The notes beneath the pieces were generated by a model, which ran no database searches, was not told the DNA's origin, and was given only the letters and a program-made list of their open reading frames with translations. Source: Marinicellulosiphila megalodicopiae (GTDB lineage: Bacteria; Pseudomonadota; Gammaproteobacteria; Pseudomonadales; Natronospirillaceae). Taken from it: 64,000 bases of DNA. The DNA lies in the NCBI RefSeq assembly GCF_045862395.1, contig NZ_AP023087.1, forward strand, positions 3,162,001-3,226,000, written 5' to 3'. This document shows, in pieces, positions 45,163 through 54,578 of the stretch (positions are counted from its first letter, which is position 1; each line of letters begins with the position of its first letter). The translations under genes and the position numbers were made by a program.

Positions 45163-45395
45163 GTACTTTTGTGAATAATGCGAATCTCCCAATCAATCTT
45201 TAAGCTCTAGTCTATATCTACTAAAACTGGGGTTGCCGTCATGTTGTTATTTTGCAATATGCTCTGGTGTTATTAATTTTCAATAATCGCGCAGCTTTGC
45301 CTCGTGTAACACCGAAGGGACTTGGAGTCTCTTGACAGTTGTTAATCAGCCCAAGCTTGATAGAATACTCGCTTTAAATCTTAGAGCGATCCCCC

Positions 45396-46427
45396 ATGAA
45401 TGAATATTTACAATACCTAGCACAAACAGCAACTTGGTTAATTGCCATTATTATTTTAGTTGCTGTGGTTGTCGCCATTTTAGCAGGCGCTGCTGCAGGC
45501 AACCAAGACAATAAAAAGGAAGGCATTGTCTTAAAAAAATTAAATAAGAAAATTGAAAAATACAAAAAAAGCTTCGAAAACACTATTCTTGACAAAAAAG
45601 AATTAAAGCAATTAGAAAAAAACCGAAAGAAAGAGAAAAAAGCCAACAAAAATGAATTACCTGAAGCCAAGCATAATGTGTTTGTCTTAAACTTTAATGG
45701 TGACATCAAAGCCTCTCAAGTTGAAAAGCTTCGTGAAGAAATCAGCGCAATATTGCTTTATGCAAAAAAAGAAGACCAGGTTGTTATTAAATTAGAAAGC
45801 CCTGGCGGCATGGTTCATGGCTACGGTTTAGCCGCATCACAATTGAAACGCATCACAGACAAAGGCATTCCTCTAACGGTTTGTGTTGATAAAGTCGCTG
45901 CCAGTGGCGGTTATATGATGGCCTGTATTGCAGATAAAATTGTATCGGCTCCTTTTGCTGTAATTGGTTCAATCGGTGTAGTTGCACAGGTACCTAATAT
46001 CCATAAGTTATTAAAAAAACACGATATCGATGTTGAATTACATACAGCTGGTAAATACAAACGCACATTAACCATGATTGGCGAAAACACAGAAGAAGGT
46101 CGCGAGAAATTCAGAGAAGATCTAAATGAAACACACGAGTTATTCAAAGAATTTGTTCACCAAAACCGTCGTCGTTTAAATATAGATGAAGTGGCAAATG
46201 GTGATGTTTGGTATGGATCTCAAGCCATCAAACACAATTTAGTTGATGAAATCAGCACCTCTGATGAATACCTAAACAATTGCTGTGAAACCCATGCTGT
46301 TTGGGAAGTCACCTTTAAAGTCAAACAATCTCCCATGCAAAAATTTGGTAAAAGCGTTGAAGTCGGTGTCGAAGGCGCTATCAACAAACAACTTCAGCAT
46401 CATATTGCTAAGTTGTGGATGAAATAA
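45396..46427 (+). CDS. sohB: Inner-membrane S49 protease SohB
   Basis: 343 aa. An N-terminal membrane helix (TATWLIAIIILVAVVVAILA) is followed by a lysine-rich coiled stretch and then the S49 peptidase domain: VIKLESPGGMVHGYG, the catalytic Ser in DKVAASGGYMMAC, and a candidate general-base Lys in AGKYKRTLTMIGENTEEGRE. The length matches E. coli SohB. It is thought to act on periplasmic or membrane proteins. The selO-type gene starts 6 bp after its stop, so the two are probably co-transcribed. Confidence 0.93.
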   Translation: MNEYLQYLAQTATWLIAIIILVAVVVAILAGAAAGNQDNKKEGIVLKKLNKKIEKYKKSFENTILDKKELKQLEKNRKKEKKANKNELPEAKHNVFVLNFNGDIKASQVEKLREEISAILLYAKKEDQVVIKLESPGGMVHGYGLAASQLKRITDKGIPLTVCVDKVAASGGYMMACIADKIVSAPFAVIGSIGVVAQVPNIHKLLKKHDIDVELHTAGKYKRTLTMIGENTEEGREKFREDLNETHELFKEFVHQNRRRLNIDEVANGDVWYGSQAIKHNLVDEISTSDEYLNNCCETHAVWEVTFKVKQSPMQKFGKSVEVGVEGAINKQLQHHIAKLWMK

Positions 46428-46432
46428 TTTCA

Positions 46433-47854
46433 ATGCTTTCATACAGACAATTAGGTCATGCGTTTTTTAGCGATCAAAACCCAACGCCACTGCCTAATTG
46501 TCATTATGTTTATATCAATAAAGACCTTTCTAAAAACTTAAATCTAGATCACCTTACTAAAGACGATTTCAATAACATCCTTTCTGGGCAAGCACAATTC
46601 GGATCATCCACCCCACTGGCTATGAAATATTGTGGCCATCAATTTGGTCACTATAATCCTGATTTAGGAGACGGTCGCGGATTATTAATTGCAGAATTAA
46701 CCGAACACAAATTTGCTACTGCTATTATCGATTTACACTTAAAAGGCGCAGGTCAAACACCTTACTCACGCCAAGGTGATGGGCGTGCCGTTTTACGCTC
46801 TACCCTTCGCGAATATTTAATGAGCGAGGCTATGTTTCACTTAAATATTCCAAGCTCACGCGCTTTGGCCATAGGTTCCTGCCCAGAACCTATTTTAAGA
46901 GAGCAGTACGAGCCAGCAGCAACGATGATACGCACAACCGCCTGTCACATTCGCTTTGGCCATTTTGAATACGCAAGTTACCACTTACCCCGCGAAAAAC
47001 TAAAAGAACTGGCCAATTACTGCATCCACCGCTTTTATCCCGAGTGCTTAAAAGCGAAGGATCCTTATGTCAGTTTATTAAAAACCATCATCGCAAAAAC
47101 AGCCAAATTAATAGCGCACTGGCAAGCGGTTGGGTTTAATCACGGCGTGATGAACACCGACAATATGTCAGTATTGGGTGAGACTTTCGATTATGGCCCC
47201 TTTGCTTTTTTAACGACTTACAACCCAAGTTATGTGTGTAATCATTCAGACACTCAAGGTCGTTACGCCTTTGATCAGCAAGCTCAAATGGGGTTATTTA
47301 ACAGTCAATGTTTAGCGCAAGCCATGCTGCCTCTAATAACAAAAGAACAGGCTATTGATTGCTTAAAAGTGTATGAGCCGACTTTTAATAAACACTTCAA
47401 TTATTTATTTGCGCAAAAATTAGGTTTAAATGAAATAAGCGAATCGTTTATTGAATTAACCCTAACAATGATTCATCAAAACAATATGGATTACACCGAC
47501 TTTTTTAGACAGTTAACGTATTCATTTGATGATAAAAACGGACGTGGACGAAACATCGCACTGGATTTAAACCAGTTTGATTCATGGAATGAACAATACG
47601 AAAACCTTTTAACTAAACAACATATTTCCCATAAACAAGCAAAAACCACATTACAGGTAAACAATCCCAATTATATTTTGCACACGCACATCATTCAAAA
47701 CGCAATTGATCTGGCCTATCAAGGAGATTATTCCGAGTTTGAAACCCTTTGTGAAGTTGCAAAAAATCCGTTTACTCAAAACCCAGATTGGGTAAGATTT
47801 GAGAAAACCAAAGACAGTAACGATCCAGACATGTCACTTAGCTGCTCATCATGA
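46433..47854 (+). CDS. selO: Protein adenylyltransferase SelO (second copy)
   Basis: 473 aa from the ATG at 46433, just after the sohB stop; an in-frame ATG at 46415 overlaps sohB and is less likely. Family blocks are LGDGRGLLIAEL, LKGAGQTPYSRQGDGRAVLR, NHGVMNTDNMSVLGETFDYG (metal/ATP site) and the terminal SCSS. It is about 110 residues shorter than the first SelO and clearly divergent, so this is not a recent duplicate. The TGA after CSS is a normal stop. Confidence 0.92.
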   Translation: MLSYRQLGHAFFSDQNPTPLPNCHYVYINKDLSKNLNLDHLTKDDFNNILSGQAQFGSSTPLAMKYCGHQFGHYNPDLGDGRGLLIAELTEHKFATAIIDLHLKGAGQTPYSRQGDGRAVLRSTLREYLMSEAMFHLNIPSSRALAIGSCPEPILREQYEPAATMIRTTACHIRFGHFEYASYHLPREKLKELANYCIHRFYPECLKAKDPYVSLLKTIIAKTAKLIAHWQAVGFNHGVMNTDNMSVLGETFDYGPFAFLTTYNPSYVCNHSDTQGRYAFDQQAQMGLFNSQCLAQAMLPLITKEQAIDCLKVYEPTFNKHFNYLFAQKLGLNEISESFIELTLTMIHQNNMDYTDFFRQLTYSFDDKNGRGRNIALDLNQFDSWNEQYENLLTKQHISHKQAKTTLQVNNPNYILHTHIIQNAIDLAYQGDYSEFETLCEVAKNPFTQNPDWVRFEKTKDSNDPDMSLSCSS

Positions 47855-48124
47855 TTGTTTCCGTTTTTCTATTTTTGCGAAAGCGCAAAACAAAACGACA
47901 TTCTATACATCAACAGGTTTACAAAAAAAAACAATCAACTCATTTTTACATTACTCGGTTTATATCAGTGGATTAATCCAGAGAACATGGATTATAAGCA
48001 GTTCTGGCAGGCGTTATTTCAAAGTGATTTAAATACACGATTACAAGCAGTTGGATTATTAATCGATATATTTGAGAATTCAAGAAAGGTAGAGTTAAAC
48101 CAATATTGCTTAATACTTAAATAA
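47855..48124 (+). CDS. Small conserved-looking protein abutting selO
   Basis: 89 codons in the same frame as selO, directly after its TGA, the first usable start being TTG at 47855 (TGA-TTG junction). The product reads AKQNDILYINRFTKKNNQLI, then FTLLGLYQWINPENMDYKQF and RLQAVGLLIDIFENSRKVEL. I have a sense of similar small proteins in gammaproteobacteria but cannot name the family. No ribosome binding site is visible, so expression would depend on coupling to selO. It could also be a truncated gene. rnpB follows on the opposite strand. Confidence 0.55.
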   Translation: MFPFFYFCESAKQNDILYINRFTKKNNQLIFTLLGLYQWINPENMDYKQFWQALFQSDLNTRLQAVGLLIDIFENSRKVELNQYCLILK

Positions 48125-48143
48125 TATTGGTTTAGTAAAAAAA

Positions 48144-48504
<361 letters not shown>

Positions 48505-48590
48505 CGAAGAGTACGGATTTTACTTATTGGTTTCAAGTGTTATTTCAGAGTTTTAAAAAATTTATAGCTTTGTTTGGGTGTGTATTTCGG

Positions 48591-49280
48591 TCATGGCAAA
48601 TATAAGCGAAATACTGCACCATGGGTTTGCTCATCATTTAGTAACTCAATGTACCCTTTTTTATCATCAACACAATGCATTTGAGCAATTTGATTTGAAA
48701 AATATAAACCCAGTCCAGTGGAGCCAGATTTGAAATTCATTTTTGTTTTGGGTTGTACAGATTGTATCATTGCATCAGGATATCCGGCGCCATCATCTCT
48801 TATTTCAAGAACTAAATACCCATTTTTTTCATAAGTATTAAACACCATTTTACTTTTGGTATATCGAATTGCATTGGTTATAACATTACTTAAAATTCCT
48901 TCAACTAATGCCCCATCAAAATGCCATATCAAATCCTCGTCATGTAAATTCACTTCAAATTCAATATTTAGTACATTTAAACTGGATACAAATTTTGACT
49001 TAACATCATCAATTATGTCCATAACAAAACATTCTTCATCTGTTGGACTAAGCATGCCTTCTTTAAGGCGATATAAGCCAAGCATATGAATTAGACCATG
49101 ATTAATTCTACCTGCCTCTAAACTTAATTGTTGTAATTTTATTGCGGATTCAGGGGAAGATTTAGCTAATTCTGGCACCATTGCCTCAACTTGCCCTTGA
49201 ATCAAACCCAACGAATTTTTAACATCATGAACAATACTAGCCATGATTAATGTTACATCTAAATCTTTATGATCAATCAT
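48591..49280 (-). CDS. Histidine kinase-like protein without an input domain
   Basis: 229 aa. The phosphoacceptor region IMASIVHDVKNSLGLIQGQV places His18 almost at the N-terminus. The ATPase domain has the N-box SNVITNAIRYTKSK, G1 IRDDGAGYPD and G2 GSTGLGLYFS. No membrane helix, PAS or other sensor is present. Its start overlaps the response-regulator gene by 8 bp, so the two are translationally coupled. Signal input probably comes from the partner or from another protein. Confidence 0.9.
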   Translation of the reverse strand: MIDHKDLDVTLIMASIVHDVKNSLGLIQGQVEAMVPELAKSSPESAIKLQQLSLEAGRINHGLIHMLGLYRLKEGMLSPTDEECFVMDIIDDVKSKFVSSLNVLNIEFEVNLHDEDLIWHFDGALVEGILSNVITNAIRYTKSKMVFNTYEKNGYLVLEIRDDGAGYPDAMIQSVQPKTKMNFKSGSTGLGLYFSNQIAQMHCVDDKKGYIELLNDEQTHGAVFRLYLP

Positions 49281-50946
49281 CGTATTTTTTCTTAAATTGA
49301 TTTAATTTAGTTACAATATTACTGTAACGCTGATATTGATAATGATCTTTTTCCAAGAAACTTAATCGATCAGCAAATTCTAAGCAGCTATTAATTACAC
49401 GAATTGGATGATCTTCTTTACTCACCAATTGCATTCTTGATTGAATATAATTCAAAATCATACCCGGATGCCGTGGTGAAATCTTTAATGCTTTTTGGAA
49501 TGTCTCACTTGCTTTTTCATAGGATTTTTCTTCATAGTATTTACAAGCTTCAATATTTAACTTTTGTGCAAACCCTCTTTGTTTTTTACTAACAGGTTCA
49601 GCTTGAATCGCATCTAGTTTTTCTATGGCTTTTAATTCGTCTTTATGAGATTCTTTTAAGTTTGTAATCAATTCATCAACATCAGAATAACGCTCTTGTT
49701 CAAATAACAATTGCACAATTTCTTCACCAAACTCAATTGAAATTTCCTCTGAATTTAATAATGCAGTTTGTAAAAAATCATCCATAAGACTTTTTTTCAC
49801 TAGATCTGAATTTGATGTATCCAATTTAAATTGAAAAACCTTACAAAATAATTTAACAGCATCTCGACCTTGATATTTAGAGGAAAACTGTTTAACTTGC
49901 TTTTGCATTTCCGATAAAACTTTTCTTTTATCTGGATCATTATCTTCCATTTGATCAAATTGCACTTTGAGAGAGCGGACTAAATTTTCATAATTTTCAG
50001 GGCTATCATGCATCGTAGAATCTGACAGTGAAACAACTTCTTTAAATGCCTTACTGGCACTTATAACATCATCTAAAGCAACACTGACTTCTCCCAAACA
50101 TTTTTGTCTTTCTATATTTCTTGGTGATCTCTGTACGCCTTTTTTAAGCACATCTTGAGCGCGTTTTTCGTCATGCTTGACAAGATAGCACTGTGCTAAT
50201 AAATCATAAGCTCCTACAAGATTGGCATCTTTTGCAATAGCATTTTTTAAAATTTCAATGGCTTGGTCGTTTTTATTTTGCAATATTGCGATTTGCGCTT
50301 GGTATACTTTTGTCCAAGATTGTTCACGATTTTTATTTATTTCTTCGATTAATTGTAGCGGTTCATTAAATTGTTTTAATTCTATGTAAGACTCAATTGC
50401 TTTTTTTTGTGCATAAATACGAAAACGTGGCTCATTTTTAATAACGATTAATGAGTATTCAATGATTTGTTCATGATTTTTGTCATCCAGTGCTTTAAAT
50501 AATTTATCCATTTTCTTTTGACGCATAAACCAACGCACTATTCTTTGTTTTAACGTTTCAAAAGCAAAGGGTTTTGCAAGATAATCATCAGGTTGAAATT
50601 CAATCGCCCCCATCACCATATCTCTAGAAGTTTCTGCTGTTATCATGACATACACAGTTCTAAAAGATAATGTGCCGTTAAACCTCACTTCTTCTAATAA
50701 TTGTTGCCCGTCTTTTCCTGGGCCTAAATTATAATCACAAATCACAACATCAAAATGGTTATCCCTGATTGCTACTGCAGCATGATTCGCACTTGATGCT
50801 TCGGAAACTTGCTTAATACCGATACTATTTAGCATCCCTTTAATGGACTTTCGCACATTTGGAAAATCGTCAACCACAAGAATTCGCTTGCTTTGTAAAA
50901 CTGCAACCTCTTCTTGGGATAATGGTAAATTAATAACCTGAGCCAT
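49273..50946 (-). CDS. Response regulator with REC domain and TPR-type output
   Basis: 557 aa. The receiver domain is complete: Asp26-Asp27 (ILVVDDFPN), phosphorylation site Asp71 (VVICDYNLGP), and Lys125 (YLAKPF). The rest is a helical-repeat region with TPR-like units, such as AQIAILQNKNDQAIEILKNA, VGAYDLLAQCYLVKHDEKRA and YEKASETFQKALKISPRHPG. There is no DNA-binding or enzymatic output, so signalling is probably by protein-protein contact. Architecture like this is seen in chemotaxis or attachment regulators. It is coupled to the short kinase downstream. Confidence 0.9.
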   Translation of the reverse strand: MAQVINLPLSQEEVAVLQSKRILVVDDFPNVRKSIKGMLNSIGIKQVSEASSANHAAVAIRDNHFDVVICDYNLGPGKDGQQLLEEVRFNGTLSFRTVYVMITAETSRDMVMGAIEFQPDDYLAKPFAFETLKQRIVRWFMRQKKMDKLFKALDDKNHEQIIEYSLIVIKNEPRFRIYAQKKAIESYIELKQFNEPLQLIEEINKNREQSWTKVYQAQIAILQNKNDQAIEILKNAIAKDANLVGAYDLLAQCYLVKHDEKRAQDVLKKGVQRSPRNIERQKCLGEVSVALDDVISASKAFKEVVSLSDSTMHDSPENYENLVRSLKVQFDQMEDNDPDKRKVLSEMQKQVKQFSSKYQGRDAVKLFCKVFQFKLDTSNSDLVKKSLMDDFLQTALLNSEEISIEFGEEIVQLLFEQERYSDVDELITNLKESHKDELKAIEKLDAIQAEPVSKKQRGFAQKLNIEACKYYEEKSYEKASETFQKALKISPRHPGMILNYIQSRMQLVSKEDHPIRVINSCLEFADRLSFLEKDHYQYQRYSNIVTKLNQFKKKYDD

Positions 50947-51049
50947 GATTTTCTTAAATTATGATTGATTCAATTTTAACTATAGAAGAAGAATTTGGCC
51001 TTTTGGAAAAATATCCTTACAATTCTCTTTTTTTTATTAGTAATTAGCT

Positions 51050-52246
51050 TTGAATATTCAAAATAACAGCAACAATTTCGACTGTATTATCATTGGAGCG
51101 GGCGCAGCTGGCCTGTTTGCAGCCTATAGCGCAGGTACTCGAGGCAAAAAAGTCTTAGTGGTGGATCACGCTAACAAAATTGGCAAAAAAATTCTAATGT
51201 CAGGGGGCGGTCGCTGTAATTTCACCAATTACTATATTGAGCATGATCGATATTTAAGCAAAAACCCACATTTCTTTAAATCGGCACTGGCACAGTTTAC
51301 TCAGTGGAATCTTCTAGATTTAGTCACCGAACATGGTTTAGAGCATTATGAAAAAGAATTGGGGCAGTTATTTTGCCAACACAAATCCAGTGACTTTTTA
51401 GACTTTTTAAAAGCACTCATTCAGCCCTTAGATGTTGAAATAAGAACATCTACCTCAGTGACGAAAATTCAAAAAAACAAATTATTTAACCTTACTTTAA
51501 GTGTTAACGATAAAACCTATAGCACCTCAAGTTCGTCTCTTATTGTGGCAACAGGCGGTTTAAGCATTCCAACAATGGGCGCAACGGGTTTTGGTTATGA
51601 AGTGGCCAAACAATTTGGTCATCCTTTGTTACCCACTCGCGCAGGTTTGGTGCCGTTTACTTGGAACAATAAAGACAAAGAGCGTTTAAGTGCATTGTCA
51701 GGTACTGCTATTCCAAGTGTGATCAGTATCCATAATCAAAGTTTTTCACATCAGATTTTATTTACCCATCGTGGTTTAAGTGGCCCTGCTGTTTTACAGA
51801 TCAGTAATTATTGGAATGAAGGCGAAAGCTTAGACATTGATTTTTTACCAGAGCACCGACTTAGCCAATGGTTGGCCGATCAATCTAGTCAAAAATCATT
51901 AGGCACGGTTTTAAAACTATTATGGCCTAATAAGTTTGTACAAATTTGGTTTGATCAATTTGACTTAACCATGCAAGTAGCTCAATTGAGTAACGCGCAA
52001 TTACATGAGTTAGATCAAATGGTGCATCACTGGGTTTTCAAACCCGGCGGCACTGAAGGTTACCGTACCGCAGAAGTTACTTTAGGCGGCGTAGACTGTG
52101 ACGAGGTTTCCTCCAAAACCCTTGAAAGTAAAAAACAGGCTAATCTGTATTTTGTAGGTGAAGTATTAGATGTGACTGGACATTTAGGTGGATTCAACTT
52201 TCAATGGGCGTTTAGCTCAGGCTTTGTAGCGGGACAAAATTGCTAA
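51050..52246 (+). CDS. BaiN/HI0933-family NAD(P)/FAD-dependent oxidoreductase
   Basis: 398 aa. FAD-binding GxGxxG at the N-terminus (CIIIGAGAAGLFAAYSAGTR), the family block MSGGGRCNFTN, VATGGLSIPTMGATG in the middle, and the C-terminal VGEVLDVTGHLGGFNFQWAF, all diagnostic for the YhiN/HI0933 group. The substrate of E. coli YhiN is not settled. The start is a TTG at 51050 with no strong ribosome binding site; no better upstream start was found. It is first in a three-gene unit with overlapping or short gaps. Confidence 0.9.
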   Translation: MNIQNNSNNFDCIIIGAGAAGLFAAYSAGTRGKKVLVVDHANKIGKKILMSGGGRCNFTNYYIEHDRYLSKNPHFFKSALAQFTQWNLLDLVTEHGLEHYEKELGQLFCQHKSSDFLDFLKALIQPLDVEIRTSTSVTKIQKNKLFNLTLSVNDKTYSTSSSSLIVATGGLSIPTMGATGFGYEVAKQFGHPLLPTRAGLVPFTWNNKDKERLSALSGTAIPSVISIHNQSFSHQILFTHRGLSGPAVLQISNYWNEGESLDIDFLPEHRLSQWLADQSSQKSLGTVLKLLWPNKFVQIWFDQFDLTMQVAQLSNAQLHELDQMVHHWVFKPGGTEGYRTAEVTLGGVDCDEVSSKTLESKKQANLYFVGEVLDVTGHLGGFNFQWAFSSGFVAGQNC

Positions 52247-52860
52247 TGACAACTCAAATACCAAACAAAAAACAAAACACGATTTTTGATTCCAAAATCA
52301 TATTACCCATATTGTCGTGGTTATCGTCTTTGATTTTATTTGTATTTCGCTGGAAAGTAGCGGGAGAGATACCCAAAGAAAAAAAATACATCATCATCGT
52401 TGCGCCCCACACAAGCAACTGGGACTTTTTTTGGGGTATGTGTACCGTACTTAAAATGCGCTGGAGGGTTAATTGGGTAGGCAAAGACAGTTTATTCACA
52501 GGGTTTAAAGGCGGCATCATGCGTTGGTTAGGTGGCACGGGGATTGATCGCTCAAACGCATCTAATATTGTCGACAGCTACATTCAATTGGTTGAAAAAT
52601 CAGAATCCATCAACATCGTCATCACCCCCGAAGGCACAAGAGGTTATGTCGACAAATGGAAGACAGGTTTTTATCGCATCGCAGATGGCGCCGACATTCC
52701 CTTAGCCTTAGCGTTTATTGATTTTTCTAAAAAAGAATTAGGCTTTGGTCCCATGATGAAAACCACGGGCGACTACGAACAAGACAAAGCCAAAATCAAA
52801 GCATTTTATCGCCCGATCATAGGTAAAAATCCTGAATCCTATTGTGTTGATTTTGATTAA
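52246..52860 (+). CDS. 1-acyl-glycerol-3-phosphate acyltransferase-like protein
   Basis: 204 aa from the ATG at 52246, which overlaps the preceding stop (TAATG). The acyltransferase HX4D motif is in VAPHTSNWDFFWG and the second motif is TPEGTRGYVDKWKTGF. One hydrophobic stretch near the N-terminus (LPILSWLSSLILFVFRWKVA) anchors it to the membrane. Relatives acylate lysophospholipids or related glycerol lipids. It is the second gene of the operon ending in elyC. Confidence 0.88.
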   Translation: MTTQIPNKKQNTIFDSKIILPILSWLSSLILFVFRWKVAGEIPKEKKYIIIVAPHTSNWDFFWGMCTVLKMRWRVNWVGKDSLFTGFKGGIMRWLGGTGIDRSNASNIVDSYIQLVEKSESINIVITPEGTRGYVDKWKTGFYRIADGADIPLALAFIDFSKKELGFGPMMKTTGDYEQDKAKIKAFYRPIIGKNPESYCVDFD

Positions 52861-52872
52861 AAAGGATCACTC

Positions 52873-53619
52873 ATGTTTTATATAAAATGGATCGTCGGAA
52901 GTTTTCTGACACCCATTCCACTCATGCTATTTTTCATATTAATTGCATTTGTACTGTTACTTAAAAATCATAAAAAGCTAGGTAGCTTTTTATTCATAAC
53001 GTCCCTTTGCACTTTTTATTTATTGAGCTTAAAGCCTGTCGCATTTTTAATGTTAGAACCACTGGAATACGCGCACCCAAGCTACACAAATCAAAGCGCA
53101 TCATTCATACATGTATTGGGTAACGGTCACATAGAAGACGATTCATTACCTATAACCAGCCAATTAACCTATGTATCAACCGTACGCATGACCGAAGCGG
53201 TTCGCGTGTATTATCAAAACCCAACTGCAAAATTAATACTGACGGGATACGCTGGCGCCAATACAGAAATATCCACCGCCAAAATGCATGAGCAATTAGC
53301 ACTAGCTTTGGGTGTGCCTGCGCAAAATATAATCATTAACGAAGAACCAAGAGACACCCAAGAAGAAAGTCTGGTTGTAAAATCCATTGTGGGTGATCAA
53401 CCTGTGATTGTGATTACCACCGCCAATCACATGCGACGCGCTATGGGGTTTTATGAATTAGCAGGACTCAATGCGATACCCGCCCCTACTATGCATCTGA
53501 GCAGGCAAGGTAATGATATGAAGTTTACGGATTTATATCCTCATGCTGAATTTTTAAGAATGTCGCAGTTTGCGATTCATGAGTGGATTGGGATTTTGTA
53601 TCAGAAGATTCAAGGATAG
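52873..53619 (+). CDS. elyC: Envelope biogenesis factor ElyC (DUF218/YdcF superfamily)
   Basis: 248 aa. Two N-terminal membrane segments (WIVGSFLTPIPLMLFFILIA and SFLFITSLCTFYLLSL) are followed by the DUF218 domain: FIHVLGNGHIEDD, AKLILTGYAGANTEIS, ALGVPAQNIIINEEPRDTQEES and VIVITTANHMRRAMGFYELA. Layout and spacing follow E. coli ElyC, which affects peptidoglycan synthesis at low temperature. The ATG follows AAAAGGATCACTC. The last 59 bp of coding sequence (53552-53610) are repeated exactly at 54859-54917, downstream of an unrelated gene. Confidence 0.88.
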   Translation: MFYIKWIVGSFLTPIPLMLFFILIAFVLLLKNHKKLGSFLFITSLCTFYLLSLKPVAFLMLEPLEYAHPSYTNQSASFIHVLGNGHIEDDSLPITSQLTYVSTVRMTEAVRVYYQNPTAKLILTGYAGANTEISTAKMHEQLALALGVPAQNIIINEEPRDTQEESLVVKSIVGDQPVIVITTANHMRRAMGFYELAGLNAIPAPTMHLSRQGNDMKFTDLYPHAEFLRMSQFAIHEWIGILYQKIQG

Positions 53620-53810
53620 CTAGAAAGTTCGTCGTTTTAATTCGCGTTTTTCATGAGCAAATTAAATAACTGGAATTGAAAATCGACGTCCTGCATATCA
53701 ACAAATTTAAAACACAAAATTAAAATAGTTTCCGCTTTTTTAGCGGTTATAGAAAGTGTAAAAGCTGGCGCTTTGCATGCCCTACTCACATCAACCTCAC
53801 GGACTAGATC

Positions 53811-54578
53811 CTAAACCATACTAAAATCAACTTGAGGAAGACTTTCAAATCCTGGCTTGGCAAAGAGATAACCTTGCATTAATTCAACGCCTAAATCCTG
53901 TAAAAACAGAAACTCTTCTTTGGTTTCTATCCCTTCTGCTAGTGGCGTGATATTTAAATCATGAAATATATTTAAACAGTGTTTAACTATGGATTGGCGA
54001 GCATGATCGGAATCAATATTGCGAATCAGCTCCATATCCAGTTTTACAATATTCGTTTGAAAATCGGCCAACAACCCTAACCCTGCGTAACCTGAACCAA
54101 AATCATCAATTGCAGTTTTAAATCCTAATTTCTTATAATATTCGACGATGCTTTTAACGAAATGACTATCTTCAATTTTTTCCACTTCTGTAAACTCAAA
54201 CATAATTCTATCAGCTGGAAAATTATATTTTTTGGCCGCATCTAATGTCGTACGAATACAACGCTCTGGTTTATAAATGGCATTTGGCAAAAAATTAATA
54301 CTTAACATAGTATCAAGCTTTAATTTAGAGGCTAACGCGATCGCTTTCACTCGGCATAGTTGATCAAACAGATAACGATTATCATCATTTACTTTAGATA
54401 TAATAGAGAATGCCGATTCATTATTTAAACCTCTGACCAAAGCTTCGTAACCGTAAATTTGACTTGTGTGGCAGTTGATAATTGGCTGAAAAGCCATTGT
54501 AAAATCAAAGTCTAGACTCCCTTTATTTGCACAATTCTCACATGAAAATCGATCATAAATCATAGTTTCTTCGTTCAT
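53811..54578 (-). CDS. EAL-domain cyclic-di-GMP phosphodiesterase
   Basis: 255 aa. A short N-terminal segment with a C-x(2)-C pair (SCENCANKG) precedes a full EAL domain: YGYEALVRG, SINFLPNAIY, FEFTEVEKIED, AIDDFGSGYAGLGLL, NIVKLDMELI, LAEGIETKEE and MQGYLFAKP. Metal and catalytic residues (Glu of EAL, Asn, Glu, DD, Lys, Glu) are kept, so activity is expected. No GGDEF or membrane part. The gene lies between elyC and a duplicate of the last 59 bp of elyC, which suggests insertion as a unit. Confidence 0.92.
   Translation of the reverse strand: MNEETMIYDRFSCENCANKGSLDFDFTMAFQPIINCHTSQIYGYEALVRGLNNESAFSIISKVNDDNRYLFDQLCRVKAIALASKLKLDTMLSINFLPNAIYKPERCIRTTLDAAKKYNFPADRIMFEFTEVEKIEDSHFVKSIVEYYKKLGFKTAIDDFGSGYAGLGLLADFQTNIVKLDMELIRNIDSDHARQSIVKHCLNIFHDLNITPLAEGIETKEEFLFLQDLGVELMQGYLFAKPGFESLPQVDFSMV

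Larger units (their letters stand above)
44674..45395. other. Intergenic region upstream of sohB
   Basis: About 720 bp. A 59-codon plus-strand frame (44827-45006, MQECINAVSSGRTETAHYLS, then one hydrophobic stretch) is present but lacks a ribosome binding site and is not called. Two GTAG hairpins and one AAAGTGACACCC palindrome lie at 45023-45162. Confidence 0.4.

Noticed and set aside
47852..47854. TGA in SelO as a selenocysteine or read-through codon
   Set aside because: Both SelO copies end in SCSS before the stop. Bacterial SelO uses Cys in that place, so the TGA is an ordinary stop.
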